Shown here: in pieces, positions 52,578-62,359 of the stretch | Layout of the letters: every line of letters starts with the position of its first letter | How positions within the stretch are numbered: the stretch's first letter is position 1 | Source: Ornithinimicrobium sp. CNJ-824 | GTDB lineage: Bacteria > Actinomycetota > Actinomycetes > Actinomycetales > Dermatophilaceae | Length of the DNA stretch: 64,000 nucleotides | NCBI RefSeq assembly: GCF_001942405.1 | Contig: NZ_MKKA01000008.1 | Coordinates: forward strand, 1-64,000 | Direction of reading: 5' to 3' | Made by a program: the position numbers and the translations under genes | Notes under the pieces: model-generated | The model's database searches: none | The model's input: only the letters and a program-made list of their open reading frames with translations | Told to the model about the DNA's origin: nothing

Positions 52578-53764
52578 TCAGTCGAAGTACGGGTCCAGGC
52601 CCCAGCCGGGGAAGATCGCGCGACGGGTGGCCATGATCGCCGAGTCGACGGCGTCCTCGGGGTCGTGGCCCTCCGACCACTCCCCGTAGCGGATCGGCCG
52701 GCCCCCGCGGTCGCCCATGAGCGTCGGCGCCTCCCTCCCGTAGACCTCCTGCACGTGGTCCCGCCAGGACTGCGGCACCGGAGTCACCGGGTCCACGGGA
52801 CGCCCGGTGACCACTCCCACGACGTGGGTCCACGCCCGCGGCACCACGTCGACGAGCTCGTAGCCACCGCCGCCCAGGGCGATCCAGCGGCCGTCCGAGG
52901 TCCCGTCGGCCAGCTCGCGGACCCACGCCGTCGCCACGGCCATGGCGTCCACCGTGACGCTCAGGTGGGCCAGCGGGTCGGAGAAGTGCGCGTCGCACCC
53001 GTGCTGGCTGACGATCACCTCGGGGTCGAAGGCCTCGACGACGGCGGGCACCACCGCGCGGTAGGCCCGGAGCCAGCCCTCGTCGCCCGTGCCCGGCGGC
53101 AGCGCGACGTTGACGGCGGTGTCCATCGCCTTCGCCCCTCCGGTGTCCCCCGGGAAGCCGGTGCCGGGGAAGAGGGCCCGGCCCGTCTCGTGGATCGAGA
53201 GGGTCATCACCCGGTCCTCGTTCCAGAAGCAGCGCTCGACCCCGTCGCCGTGGTGCACGTCCAGGTCCAGGTAGAGCACCCGTCGCGCGCCCAGGTCGAG
53301 CAGGCGACGGATCCCCACGGCGATGTCGTTGTAGACGCAGAACCCGCTGGAGGACTCCGGCATCGCGTGGTGCAGGCCACCCGCGATGTTGACCGCCCGC
53401 CGGGCGCGGCCCTCCCAGACCGCCTCGCAGGCCTCCACGGTGCCCCCGACCGCCAGGCTGGAGGCCTCGTGCATGCCGCGGAAGGCGGGGGTGTCCTCCG
53501 TGCCGACGCCGTGCCTGCCGGTCGCGACCCGGGGTCGGCGGATGCCGCCCTGACGGCCTCGACCAGCTCGGGGGTGTGCACGCTCAGCAGCTCGGCCTCC
53601 GTGGCCTCCCGGACGGGGCGGACCTCGACGTCCGGATGGTCCAGCAGCCCGAGGGAGTCGGCGAGGCGGTGGGTCAGGTCGAGCCGGGAGGGGTGCATCG
53701 GGTGCCCGGGACCGAAGTCGTACGCGGTGTAGCGCTCGTCCCACATCACCCATGACCCGGTCAT
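52578..53764 (-). CDS. AcuC-type histone-deacetylase-family hydrolase, frame broken
   Basis: ATG 53764 begins MTGSWVMWDERYTAYDFGPG with HPSRLDLTHRLADSLG. The frame breaks at about 53525 and continues with DTPAFRGMHEASSLAVGGTV, NIAGGLHHAMPESSSGFCVYND, LDLDVHHGDGVERCFWNE and GYELVDVVPRAW, the zinc-dependent class I HDAC core. The family deacetylates acetyl-lysine, for example on acetyl-CoA synthetase (AcuC). One base is missing. Confidence 0.87.
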
Positions 53765-53815
53765 GGAGCCCACGCTAGACCACGGTGCGCGGGGCCCGGT
53801 CGGGGCCCGACCCGC

Positions 53816-54355
53816 TCAGAGCGAGGTGGGGACGCCGCCGGTGTCGCTCAGCGGGTAGACCATCATCATCTCCTCGGAGTCGGCGTCCTCGTCGTCGACC
53901 CCCCGGATGCGCATCGGCCGGCGGTCGTCGGTGGGCCGGAAGCCGAAGCTGGACGCGAACGCGACCGCGCGGCCGTTGTCGGTGCCGACCCAGTAGACCA
54001 GCTGCTTGAGCCCGACCTGGCGGCCGACCCTGGCTGCCTTCTCCATCAGGCGCCGGGCCACGCCGCTGCCGCGACGCGGCGGCTCCACCCACAGCCCGAA
54101 CAGTTCGCCGGCCCCGGGGATGTTGGTGCGGTGACCGGTGCCGACGCTGACGACCCCCACGACCTCGTCGCCGTCCTGGGCCAGGATGCGTCGCGAGCGG
54201 ACCATCCGGTCCTTCCAGCGCTGGTCGTCGAACGCCTCCTCCTCCTCGGCGGAGGCGACGAACGCCTCCGGGGACTCACGCAGCGCCCGCAGCCGGACGT
54301 CCCGGTAGGTGGCCCATTCGTCCTCATCGAGCACGCGCACGCGGATGTCGTTCAT
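53816..54355 (-). CDS. GNAT-family N-acetyltransferase
   Basis: The 179-residue protein has RLRALRESPEAFVASAEEEE at the N-terminus, strand beta-4 ELFGLWVEPPRRGSGVARRL forming the acetyl-CoA pyrophosphate loop (R-RGSGVA), and VYWVGTDNGRAVAFASSFGF. The acceptor substrate cannot be told. It ends with an unusually acidic segment (GVDDEDADSEEMM). A lone gene between AcuC and proC; the pair could act in opposite directions on protein acetylation, which is inference. Confidence 0.87.
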   Translation of the reverse strand: MNDIRVRVLDEDEWATYRDVRLRALRESPEAFVASAEEEEAFDDQRWKDRMVRSRRILAQDGDEVVGVVSVGTGHRTNIPGAGELFGLWVEPPRRGSGVARRLMEKAARVGRQVGLKQLVYWVGTDNGRAVAFASSFGFRPTDDRRPMRIRGVDDEDADSEEMMMVYPLSDTGGVPTSL

Positions 54356-54440
54356 GGCCCTACTCTGTCACACGGCCGGACGGCCCCGTCGAGGTGCCCG
54401 GGTGGGCCGACCGGGGCCCGCCCGGGACCCTCCGGGGACG

Positions 54441-55248
54441 TCAGGACGGGGGTGGGGACAGCTCGTGCGACCGGCGGGCGGCCGCCTCCATCGCGGTGAG
54501 GAAGGCGGCCCGGACCTTGTGGTCCTCGAGCGCGCGGAGGGCGGCGACGCTCGTGCCGCCCGGGCTGGACACCTGCTCGCGCAGCACCGTGGGGTGCGTT
54601 CCGGTCTCCCGGATCATGGTGGCCGCGCCGTACAGCGTCTGGACCACCAGCTCGGTGGCGGTGTCCCGCGGCAGGCCCAGGAGGACGCCCGCCTCGATCA
54701 TGGCCTCCACGACGTAGAAGATGTAGGCCGGTCCGCTGCCGCTGATGGCGGTGACGGCGTCCTGGTGGGACTCGTCCAGCACGATGACCTGCCCGACGCT
54801 GCGCAGGAGCTGGCGGGCCTGGTCCAGCTGGTCGGGGCTGCAGTGCCGCCCGGGGCTGATCCCGGTCATGCCCTGGTCCACGAGGGCCGGGGTGTTGGGC
54901 ATCGCGCGGACCACGGAGGTGCCCGCGGGCAGGTGGTGCTCGAGGAACTCGGTGGTGATGCCGGCCGCGATGGACACGACGAGCGTCCCCGGCCGCACCT
55001 CGTCGTGGACCTGCTCCATGAGGGCCGCCATGTCCTGGGGCTTGACCGCCAGCACGACGACGTCGGCCTCGGCGACCGCCGCGTCGGAGGCCGCCGTCCG
55101 GGCCCCGTGGTCGCCGGCCACCTGGGCGGCGCGCTCGGCCCAGCGGTCGCCACGACGAGGTCCTGCGGGTCGTGGCCGGAGCGGACCAGCGCCGCGAGCA
55201 GGGTGCTGCCCATGACCCCGGCGCCAGGAGGGCGATCGTGGTCCCCAT
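54441..55248 (-). CDS. proC: Pyrroline-5-carboxylate reductase, two frame breaks
   Basis: ATG 55248 gives MGTTIALL; after one missing base (about 55226) GAGVMGSTLLAALVRSGHDP completes the NAD(P)H fold. A second break near 55145 leads to GDHGARTAASDAAVAEADVV, then VVLAVKPQDM, MPNTPALVDQGMTGISPG and GSGPAYIFYVVEAMIEAGV, the ProC signature. Intact length would be about 269 residues. It makes proline from P5C and follows the proline dehydrogenase gene, so synthesis and breakdown are adjacent. Confidence 0.88.
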
Positions 55249-55250
55249 CC

Positions 55251-56215
55251 TCAGCCCCGCGTCGCCAGGCCGCGCAGGAAGAACCCCAGGTTGGCCGGAC
55301 GTTCGGCCATCCGCCGCATGAGGTAGCCGTACCACTGCTCCCCGTAGGGCACGTAGACGCGCATCCGGGCGCCGTGGCCGCCAGCCGCAGCTGCTCCTCA
55401 GGGCGGATGCCGAGCAGCATCTGGAACTCGAAGGTGTCCGGCTCGCGCTGGGCCTTGTCGGCCAGCACGGTGGCGATCTCCACGATCCGGGGGTCGTGCG
55501 AGGCGACCATGGGGTAGCCGGGACCCTCCATGAGGATCTTGAGGCAGCGCACGAAGGACCGGTCGACGTCCGCCTTGTCCTGGAAGGCCACGGACTCCGG
55601 CTCCTTGTAGGTGCCCTTGCACAGCCGAACCCTGGAGCCTTCGGTGGCGAGGTCGCGGCAGTCCTGCTCCGTCCGGTACAGGTAGCTCTGCAGGACGGCC
55701 CCCACCCAGGGCCAGTCCTGACGCAGGTCGCGCAGCACCGACAGGGTCAGGTCGGTCGTGGTGTGGTCCTCGGCGTCGAGCGTCACCGTCGTGCCGGCGT
55801 TCGCGGCCGCCTGGCAGATGACCCGGGCGTTCTCCAGGGCGATGGCGTTGCCGTCGCTGCCCAGCGCCTGCCCGAGGGCGCTGAGCTTGAGGCTGACCTC
55901 GACGGTGCCGTCGGCCGTGAGACCGGCCTCCGACAGCGCCTGCAGCAGGCCGACGTAGGCGTCCCGGGTCCGCTCGGCCATCACCGGGTCGACGGTGTCC
56001 TCGCCGAGGTAGTCGATGGTGACCAGCCGACGGGTGTCCACCAGCTCGGTGGCCACCCCGATGACGTCCTGGTCGGAGACCCCGCCGACGAACCGGCGGA
56101 CGACCTCCCGGCTGACGGGCGCGGCCTCGATCACCGAGCGGAGCTGGTCGTTGCGGCTCATCCCCAGCAGGGTCTGGCGCATCAGCGCGGACGGGTTGAG
56201 GTCGGCGAGGTCCAT
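55251..56215 (-). CDS. Proline dehydrogenase (monofunctional), frame broken by one base
   Basis: From ATG 56215: MDLADLNPSALMRQTLLGMS, TIDYLGEDTVDP, VSLKLSALGQALGSDGNAIA, TLDAEDHTTTDLTLSVLRDL and VRLCKGTYKEPESVAFQDKA. After one missing base at about 55380 comes the conserved C-terminus RMRVYVPYGEQWYGYLMRRM, then AERPANLGFFLRG. This is the FAD-dependent TIM barrel of PRODH (as in Rv1188), oxidising proline to P5C and passing electrons to quinones. Confidence 0.9.
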
Positions 56216-56224
56216 GGGCACAGG

Positions 56225-57043
56225 CTACGCCCGGAGGGGCTGAGCACCGGGCAGGTCGTGCTGCCCCAGGTGGTGACGGGCGTAGGCGAGGGACTCGGCC
56301 AGCGCCTCCTCCCGCACGTCGGTGCGCATCTTGCGGGTGCTCACCTCCAGGCTCACCACCCCGTCGAACCCGGTGCTCACGAGGTGCTCGAGCACGTCGC
56401 CGCACCGTTGGCTCCCCCGGCCGGGGACCAGGTGCTCGTCCTTGAACGACCCGAACGAGTCGCCGAGGTGCAGGTGGCTGACCCGGTCCCCCAGGTCCTG
56501 GGCCAGGGCGAGCGGGTCGATGCCGGACGTGGCGGCGTGCGAGATGTCGAGGGTGACGTCGCCGTAGGGGAAGTCCCGCGGGTCGGGCCCGGGGAGGTAG
56601 GCCTGCATCGCGTTGACGCCGGACCGCCAGGGGAACATGTTCTCCACGGCCAGCTTCACGCCCCAGCTGGCCTGCCGCTGGGCGACCCCCTCGATGAAGT
56701 TCTCGGCATACCCCCGCTGCCACCGGAAGGGTGGGTGCACCACCACGCAGCCCGCCCCGACCTCGGCCGCCAGGTCGAGCGACCGCTCGATCTTGCCCCA
56801 CGGGTCCCATCCCCACAGCCGCTGGGACAGCAGCAGGGTGGGTGCGTGGATGGCCCCGATGGTCAGGCCGTGCAGCTCGGCGAGGGAGCGCAGCGCGCCC
56901 GCCTCCTGGGTGACCGGGTCGGTCCAGACCATGATCTCCACCCCGTCGTAGCCCAGCCGTTGGGCGACGTCGAAGGCGTAGGCGGCGTTCTCGGGGTAGA
57001 CCGACGAGGTCGACAGGTGGACCGGGATGTGGGTCTCAGTCAT
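56225..57043 (-). CDS. Sugar phosphate isomerase/epimerase-like TIM barrel
   Basis: The 272-residue protein belongs to the AP-endonuclease-2/xylose-isomerase-like barrel family: [88 protein letters not shown] and GVVSLEVST. Together these give the Glu/Asp/His metal ligands. The substrate is unknown. Its start overlaps the end of ppx by eight bases. Confidence 0.87.
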   Translation of the reverse strand: MTETHIPVHLSTSSVYPENAAYAFDVAQRLGYDGVEIMVWTDPVTQEAGALRSLAELHGLTIGAIHAPTLLLSQRLWGWDPWGKIERSLDLAAEVGAGCVVVHPPFRWQRGYAENFIEGVAQRQASWGVKLAVENMFPWRSGVNAMQAYLPGPDPRDFPYGDVTLDISHAATSGIDPLALAQDLGDRVSHLHLGDSFGSFKDEHLVPGRGSQRCGDVLEHLVSTGFDGVVSLEVSTRKMRTDVREEALAESLAYARHHLGQHDLPGAQPLRA

Positions 57044-57964
57044 CGGGCAGTCCGTCCAGGAATCGTAGGATCAGGCCCTCTCGCAGGGCCCAGGGGCACA
57101 CCGTGATGGACTCGGTGCCGAGCAGCTCCATGGCCGACTCCACGACCAGGGCCCCGGCCAGCAGCTGGGGGGCCCGGGCCGCCGACACCCCGGGGAGCCG
57201 GGCGCGTTCGGCCGCGGTGGTGCGGGCGAGCCGGGGCACGAGCCCGGACAGGTCGGCCAGGCTGAGCGTCCGGGTCACGTAGGGCCCGTCCGCCCGCGGG
57301 GCCGCCCCGCAGATCCGGGCCAGGGACCGGACCGTCTTGCTCGTCCCGACGGCCAGCTGCGGCTCCCCCACCCGGGCCAGCTGCGGCTGCACGGTGGCGA
57401 TCCTGCTGCGGACCCGCTTGCGCAGGCCCCGCACGTCCTCGGGGTCGGGCGGGTCCCCGGCCAGCTCCCGGGTCAGCCGTCCGGCCCCCAGCGGCAGCGA
57501 GACGGCCACCTCGGGCTCCTCGTCCAGCCCGGCGGCCAGCTCCAGGGACCCGCCGCCGACGTCGATCATGAGCAGGCGGCCGGCGGACCACCCGAACCAG
57601 CGCCGCACCGCCAGGAATGTCACCCGGGCCTCGTCGTCGCCGTCGAGGACCTGCAGGTCGCGCCCGAGGCGGTCGCCACGCCCGCCAGCACGTCCTCGGT
57701 GTTGCCGGCGTCGCGGATGGCGCTCGTGGCGAACCCCATCACCTGCGAGACCCCTCGGCTCTCGGCGACCTCGACGCAGTCGACGACGAGCCTGGCCAGC
57801 GTGGCGGCCCCCTCCGGGGAGATGTCACCGTCCGCGGTGAGGTGCTCGGCCAGCCGCAGGGGCACGCTGTGGGACCAGTCGGGCCGCGGGTGCGCGCCCG
57901 GGTGCGCGTCCACGACCAGCAGGTGGACGGTGTTGGAGCCGACGTCGATGACTCCGAGGCGCAT
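57036..57964 (-). CDS. Ppx/GppA exopolyphosphatase-family protein, frame broken by one base
   Basis: ATG 57964 gives [20 protein letters not shown] (phosphate-1 loop) with [20 protein letters not shown]. After a missing base at about 57655 it continues [32 protein letters not shown] (phosphate-2) and [16 protein letters not shown], ending at 57036. Actinobacteria carry two such short Ppx proteins, with exopolyphosphatase or (p)ppGpp-binding roles. Confidence 0.88.
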
Positions 57965-57995
57965 GCCCGTCATTATTGCCCCCTACCCTGGCGGG

Positions 57996-58771
57996 GTGAC
58001 GGAGACCCCGCTGGACGCACCCCGCGCGTGGGTCGAGTTCGTGGACCCCGCGGAACCGGCGCAGCGCGTCAGGGCGGACCTGACCTGGTTGACCTCGCGC
58101 TGGCACTGCCTGTTCGGCCAGGGGTGCCGCGGCATCGACGCCACCCGGCCGGAGGCGGGGTGCTGCACGCTCGGGGCCCATCTCACCGACGTCGACGACC
58201 TGGAGCGGGTGGGCCGCGCCGTCGACCGGCTGGACGCCTCCGTCTGGCAGCAGCACGCCGTCGGGACCCGGGAGGCTGGCACGTGCCGGAGGAGGACACC
58301 ACCGCCACCCGCGTCGTCGACGGCGCCTGCATCTTCCTCAACGACCCGGGGTTCCCCGGTGGTGCCGGATGCGCCCTGCACGCGCTGGCCCTGGCCGAGG
58401 GCCGCGAGCCGCTGACCACCAAGCCGGACGTCTGCTGGCAGCTGCCCGTCCGCCGGTCCTACCGGGAGGTGGAGCTGCCCGACGGCCAGGCCTACCTGGA
58501 GGTGACGGTCACCGAGTTCGACCGCCGGTCGTGGGGTCCCGGCGGGCACGACCTGGACTGGTACTGCACCGGGTCCCCCGACGCGCACACCGCCGCCGAA
58601 CCGGTCTGGCGGTCCCTGCGGGCCGAGCTGGTGGAGCTCCTCGGGGCCGAGGCGTATGCCGTGCTCGCCCGGTTCTGCGAGGAGCACGAGCGCCGCCGGC
58701 TGCCCCTCCTGGTGCACCCGGCCACCGAGGCTGCCCGCGGGACCGGGGGCGGGAGGGGCCGGACGGACTGA
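57996..58771 (+). CDS. Cysteine-rich YkgJ/DUF3109-like protein, frame broken by one base
   Basis: GTG 57996 follows TACCCT (57984-57989) by six bases, so the mRNA is probably leaderless. The first part has [20 protein letters not shown] and [13 protein letters not shown]. After a missing base near 58276 come [40 protein letters not shown] and [14 protein letters not shown]. The eight or so cysteines suggest zinc or Fe-S binding, as in the YkgJ group. The function is unknown; a recurrent actinobacterial family. Confidence 0.75.
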
Positions 58772-58826
58772 CGGGGGGATGGCCCGACGGGCAGGGCCTG
58801 TCGGTCGCGGCCCCTACGCTGGCCGG

Positions 58827-60281
58827 GTGGCGAGCAGGAGCGGGACCAGACCGACGTACCGGTGCACCGAGTGCGGCTGGACGACCGTGAAGTGGGTCGG
58901 CCGGTGCGGGGAGTGCCAGGCCTGGGGCACCGTGGTGGAGCAGGGCGCACCGGCGGCGGTGCGCACGTCCGCCCAGCCGCCGCCCCGGCCGGCCCGCCCG
59001 ATCGCCGACGTCGACGCCCGGACCGCCCGAGCACGGCCGACGGGGGTCGGGGAGTTCGACCGGGTCCTGGGTGGTGGCCTCGTCCCGGGGGCGGTCGTCC
59101 TCATGGCCGGCGAGCCCGGGATCGGCAAGTCCACGCTGGCCCTCGACGTCGCCGCCCGGGCCGCCCGGGACGGACGGCGCGTGCTCTACGTCTCCGGGGA
59201 GGAGTCGGCCGCGCAGGTCAAGCTCCGCGCCGAGCGGATCGGCGCCCTCGCGGACACGCTCTACCTCGCCGCCGAGACCGACCTGGCCACGATCCTGGGG
59301 CAGGTGGAGCAGACCGACCCCGAGCTGCTCGTCGTGGACTCCGTGCAGACCGTGGCCTCGGCCGAGGTGGAGGGGGCGCCCGGCAACGTGGGCCAGGTCC
59401 GCGAGGTCGCCGCCGCCCTCATCCAGGCCGCCAAGTCCCGCGGCATCGCGGCCGTGCTCATCGGGCACGTCACCAAGGACGGGTCGATCGCCGGGCCGCG
59501 GGTGCTCGAGCACCTCGTGGACGTCGTCGTCCAGTTCGAGGGCGAACGCCACTCCCGCCTGCGGCTGGTCCGGGCCGCGAAGAACCGCTTCGGCCCGACC
59601 GACGAGGTCGGCTGCTTCGACCTGGGCGACGGCGGCATCACCGGGCTGCCCGACCCCAGCGGGCTCTTCCTGACCAGTCGTGACCGACCCGTGCCGGGGA
59701 CCTGCGTCACGGTCACCCTCGAGGGGCGCCGGCCCCTCGTGGCCGAGCTGCAGGCCCTCGTCAGCGAGGCGGCGGCCGGCTCCCCGCGACGCACCACCAG
59801 CGGCCTGGACTCCTCCCGGCTGGCGATGGTGCTGGCGGTCCTCGGCCAGCGGGCCGGGGTGCCGCTCGGCCGGCACGACTGCTACGCGAGCACGGTGGGC
59901 GGGGTCCGGCTGACCGAGCCCGCGGCCGACCTGGCCCTGGCGCTGGCGCTCACGGGCGCGCTGGTCGACCTCCCCCTGCCGGTCGGCACCCTCGCGGTCG
60001 GCGAGGTGGGTCTGGCCGGCGACCTGCGACCGGTGACCGGCCTGCCACGGCGGCTCGCCGAGGCCGCGCGCATCGGGTTCACCGAGGCGGTCGTCCCGAC
60101 CGGTTCGTTGAGCGAGGGCGGGCCGCCCCCGGGGATGCGCGTGCACGAGGTGGCCACGCTGGCCGAGGCCGTCGCGCTCGTCGACCGGGCGGCCAGGGCC
60201 GCCGGTGCCACGGCCAGGTCGACCGTGCCCATGGACGGTTCCGGTCGGCCGGTCGAGACGGTCGCCGCCCGGGACGCATAG
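58827..60281 (+). CDS. radA: DNA repair protein RadA
   Basis: The 484-residue protein has the four-cysteine zinc finger YRCTECGWTTVKWVGRCGEC (Cys13, 16, 27, 30), Walker A MAGEPGIGKSTLALDVA, Walker B LLVVDSVQTV, the RadA-specific AAKNRFGPTDEVG motif and a C-terminal Lon-like domain (VGEVGLAGDLRPV). It drives branch migration in recombination. GTG 58827 lies six bases after TACGCT (58815-58820), giving a leaderless mRNA. disA follows, the usual actinobacterial order. Confidence 0.95.
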   Translation: MASRSGTRPTYRCTECGWTTVKWVGRCGECQAWGTVVEQGAPAAVRTSAQPPPRPARPIADVDARTARARPTGVGEFDRVLGGGLVPGAVVLMAGEPGIGKSTLALDVAARAARDGRRVLYVSGEESAAQVKLRAERIGALADTLYLAAETDLATILGQVEQTDPELLVVDSVQTVASAEVEGAPGNVGQVREVAAALIQAAKSRGIAAVLIGHVTKDGSIAGPRVLEHLVDVVVQFEGERHSRLRLVRAAKNRFGPTDEVGCFDLGDGGITGLPDPSGLFLTSRDRPVPGTCVTVTLEGRRPLVAELQALVSEAAAGSPRRTTSGLDSSRLAMVLAVLGQRAGVPLGRHDCYASTVGGVRLTEPAADLALALALTGALVDLPLPVGTLAVGEVGLAGDLRPVTGLPRRLAEAARIGFTEAVVPTGSLSEGGPPPGMRVHEVATLAEAVALVDRAARAAGATARSTVPMDGSGRPVETVAARDA

Positions 60282-60340
60282 GATCGTCGCGGGGACGAAC
60301 AGGCGGGCCCCCGGCCAGACCCGCCGGAAGGTGAGGACCG

Positions 60341-61421
60341 ATGGCTGAGCGCACCGACGAGGACCTGCTGCGGGCCACGCTCGCCGCGGTGGCACCCGGC
60401 ACCGACCTGCACGACGGCCTCGAGCGCATTCTCCGGGGCAGCACCGGGGCGCTCATCGTGCTGGGCAGCGACCGCACGGTGGAGTCGATCAGCAGCGGCG
60501 GCTTCGAGCTCGACGTGGAGTTCTCGGCCACCCGGCTGCGCGAGCTGGCGAAGATGGACGGCGCCATCGTGCTCAACCGCGACGCAGCCGGATCCTGCGG
60601 GCGGCCACCCAGCTCGTGCCCGACCCCTCCATCGAGACCCGCGAGAGCGGCACCCGCCACCGCACGGCCGAACGGGTGGCCAAGCAGACCCAGCTGCCGG
60701 TCATCTCGGTCAGCCAGTCGATGTCGATCATCGCCCTCTACGTGGCTCGACCCGCCACGTCCTGGAGCCGAGGGCCCAGATCCTGGCCCAGGCCAACCAG
60801 GCCCTGCAGACCCTGGAGCGCTACCGCTCCCGGCTGGACGAGGTCACCGCCAACCTCTCGGCGCTGGAGATCGAGGACCTGGTCACGATCCGGGAGGTCG
60901 CCTCGGTGCTGCAGCGCCTGGAGATGGTGCGCCGCATCAGCGCCGAGATCGAGCAGTACGTCGTCGAGCTCGGCGTCGACGGACGCCTGGTCGGGCTCCA
61001 GCTGGAGGAGCTGACGGGCGGCATCGGGCGGGACCGCGAGCTGGTCATCCGGGACTACGCCGCCGCGGCCGAGGCGATCCGCGAGCCCCTGGACGTGCTC
61101 GACTCCCTGTCCCGGCTCGACCCCGCCGAGCTGCTCGACCTCACCGCGGTCGCCCGCTGCCTGGGCATCACGGTCATCGGGGACGGGATGGACCACCACA
61201 GCCTCAGCCCGTTGGGCTACCGCCTCCTGCACCGCATACCCCGCCTGCCGGGGGCGATCGTCGAGCGGCTCGTTGACCACTTCGGCAGCTTCCAGGCGCT
61301 GCTCAGCGCGGGCCTGGAGGACCTGCAGCAGGTCGACGGCGTCGGGGAGGCCAGGGCCCGGGCGGTCCGCGAGGGCCTGTCCCGCCTGGCGGAGTCCTCG
61401 ATCCTGGAGCGTTACTCCTGA
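60341..61421 (+). CDS. disA: Diadenylate cyclase DisA, two frame breaks
   Basis: ATG 60341 after GGAAGGTGAGG opens the DAC domain, with DGAIVLN at residues 73-79. One missing base near 60592 leads to [20 protein letters not shown] and [14 protein letters not shown] (the ATP-binding RHR motif). A second near 60745 leads to [20 protein letters not shown], the helical linker and a C-terminal helix-hairpin-helix DNA-binding domain ([19 protein letters not shown]). DisA scans DNA and makes c-di-AMP, the ligand of the riboswitch at 18.6 kb. TAGGAT at 60280-60285 is a possible promoter within the end of radA. Confidence 0.93.
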
Positions 61422-61501
61422 CCGCCTGGCCCCACGGCCGCCGGACCGTCGACGACGCCCACGTCCCCGGCGGCCCGGACCTCGACCGGCTGCACGGGCA
61501 G

Positions 61502-62359
61502 GTGCTGGACTGGTATGCCGTGCACCGCCGGGACCTCCCCTGGCGCCGCCGCGGCTGCAGCCCCTGGGGCGTGCTCGTCTCGGAGGTGATGCTCCAGCAG
61601 ACCCCGGTGGCCCGCGTCGAACCGGTGTGGCACCGCTGGATGGAGCGCTGGCCCACGCCCGCCGCGCTGGCCGGCGCTCCGGCCGGGGAGGCGGTCCGGG
61701 CCTGGGACCGGCTGGGCTACCCCCGCCGGGCACTCCGGCTGCACGCCGCGGCCGGCGCGGTCGTGGAGCGGCACGGGGGCCGGGTGCCGGACGGGGAGGA
61801 GGAGCTCCGCTCCCTGCCCGGTGTCGGCGCCTACACGGCGGCCGCGGTGGCCGCCTTCGCGTTCGGGCGGCGCACCGTCGTGGTCGACACCAATGTCCGC
61901 CGGGTGCACGCACGCGCCGTCGGGGGCCGGGCGCTGCCGGCGCCGGCGCTGACCGCCGCCGAGACCGCGCTGGCCGGGCGGCTCCTGCCTGCCGACGCCC
62001 CCACCGCCGCGACGTGGAGCGTGGCCGTCATGGAGCTCGGGGCCTTGGTCTGCACCGCGCGGGCGCCCCGGTGCGGCAGCTGTCCCCTGGTCCGGCGCTG
62101 CGCCTGGGTGTCCGTCGGGTCCCCGCCCGACGACGGCCCGCCCCGGCGGGGGCAGGCCTGGGAGGGGACGGACCGGCAGTGCCGCGGCCGGCTCCTGCAG
62201 GTGCTGCGGGAGGCCGAGGGCGCGGTGGACGGCGGGCGGCTCCGGGCCGTGTGGCCCGAGGAGATCCAGCGGGAGCGGTGCCTCGACGGCCTGGTGGCCG
62301 ACGGTCTCGCGGAGCCGCTGGCGGACGGGCGCTACGCCCTGCCCGGCTCGCCCCGCTGA
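61502..62359 (+). CDS. mutY: A/G-specific adenine glycosylase MutY
   Basis: The 285-residue protein has YAVHRRDLPWRRR, SEVMLQQTPVARVEPVWHRW, the helix-hairpin-helix LRSLPGVGAYTAAAVAAF with the catalytic aspartate in VVVDTNVRRVHAR, and the 4Fe-4S loop CX6CX2CX5C (CTARAPRCGSCPLVRRC). It removes adenine opposite 8-oxoguanine. The start is awkward: GTG 61502 leaves only four residues before the conserved block, and upstream in-frame codons (PDLDRLHGQ) look coding but offer only CTG, so a lost base or CTG start is possible. The C-terminus overlaps femX tail to tail. Confidence 0.9.
   Translation: MLDWYAVHRRDLPWRRRGCSPWGVLVSEVMLQQTPVARVEPVWHRWMERWPTPAALAGAPAGEAVRAWDRLGYPRRALRLHAAAGAVVERHGGRVPDGEEELRSLPGVGAYTAAAVAAFAFGRRTVVVDTNVRRVHARAVGGRALPAPALTAAETALAGRLLPADAPTAATWSVAVMELGALVCTARAPRCGSCPLVRRCAWVSVGSPPDDGPPRRGQAWEGTDRQCRGRLLQVLREAEGAVDGGRLRAVWPEEIQRERCLDGLVADGLAEPLADGRYALPGSPR

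Noticed and set aside
23500..61000. Programmed ribosomal frameshifting as the cause of the many frame breaks
   Set aside because: There is no common slippery heptamer or downstream structure, the genes are unrelated, and a single added base repairs each.
14584..61519. GGTATGCC as an FtsK-orienting (KOPS-like) sequence
   Set aside because: The two orientations are about equally frequent along the window, so there is no strand bias.
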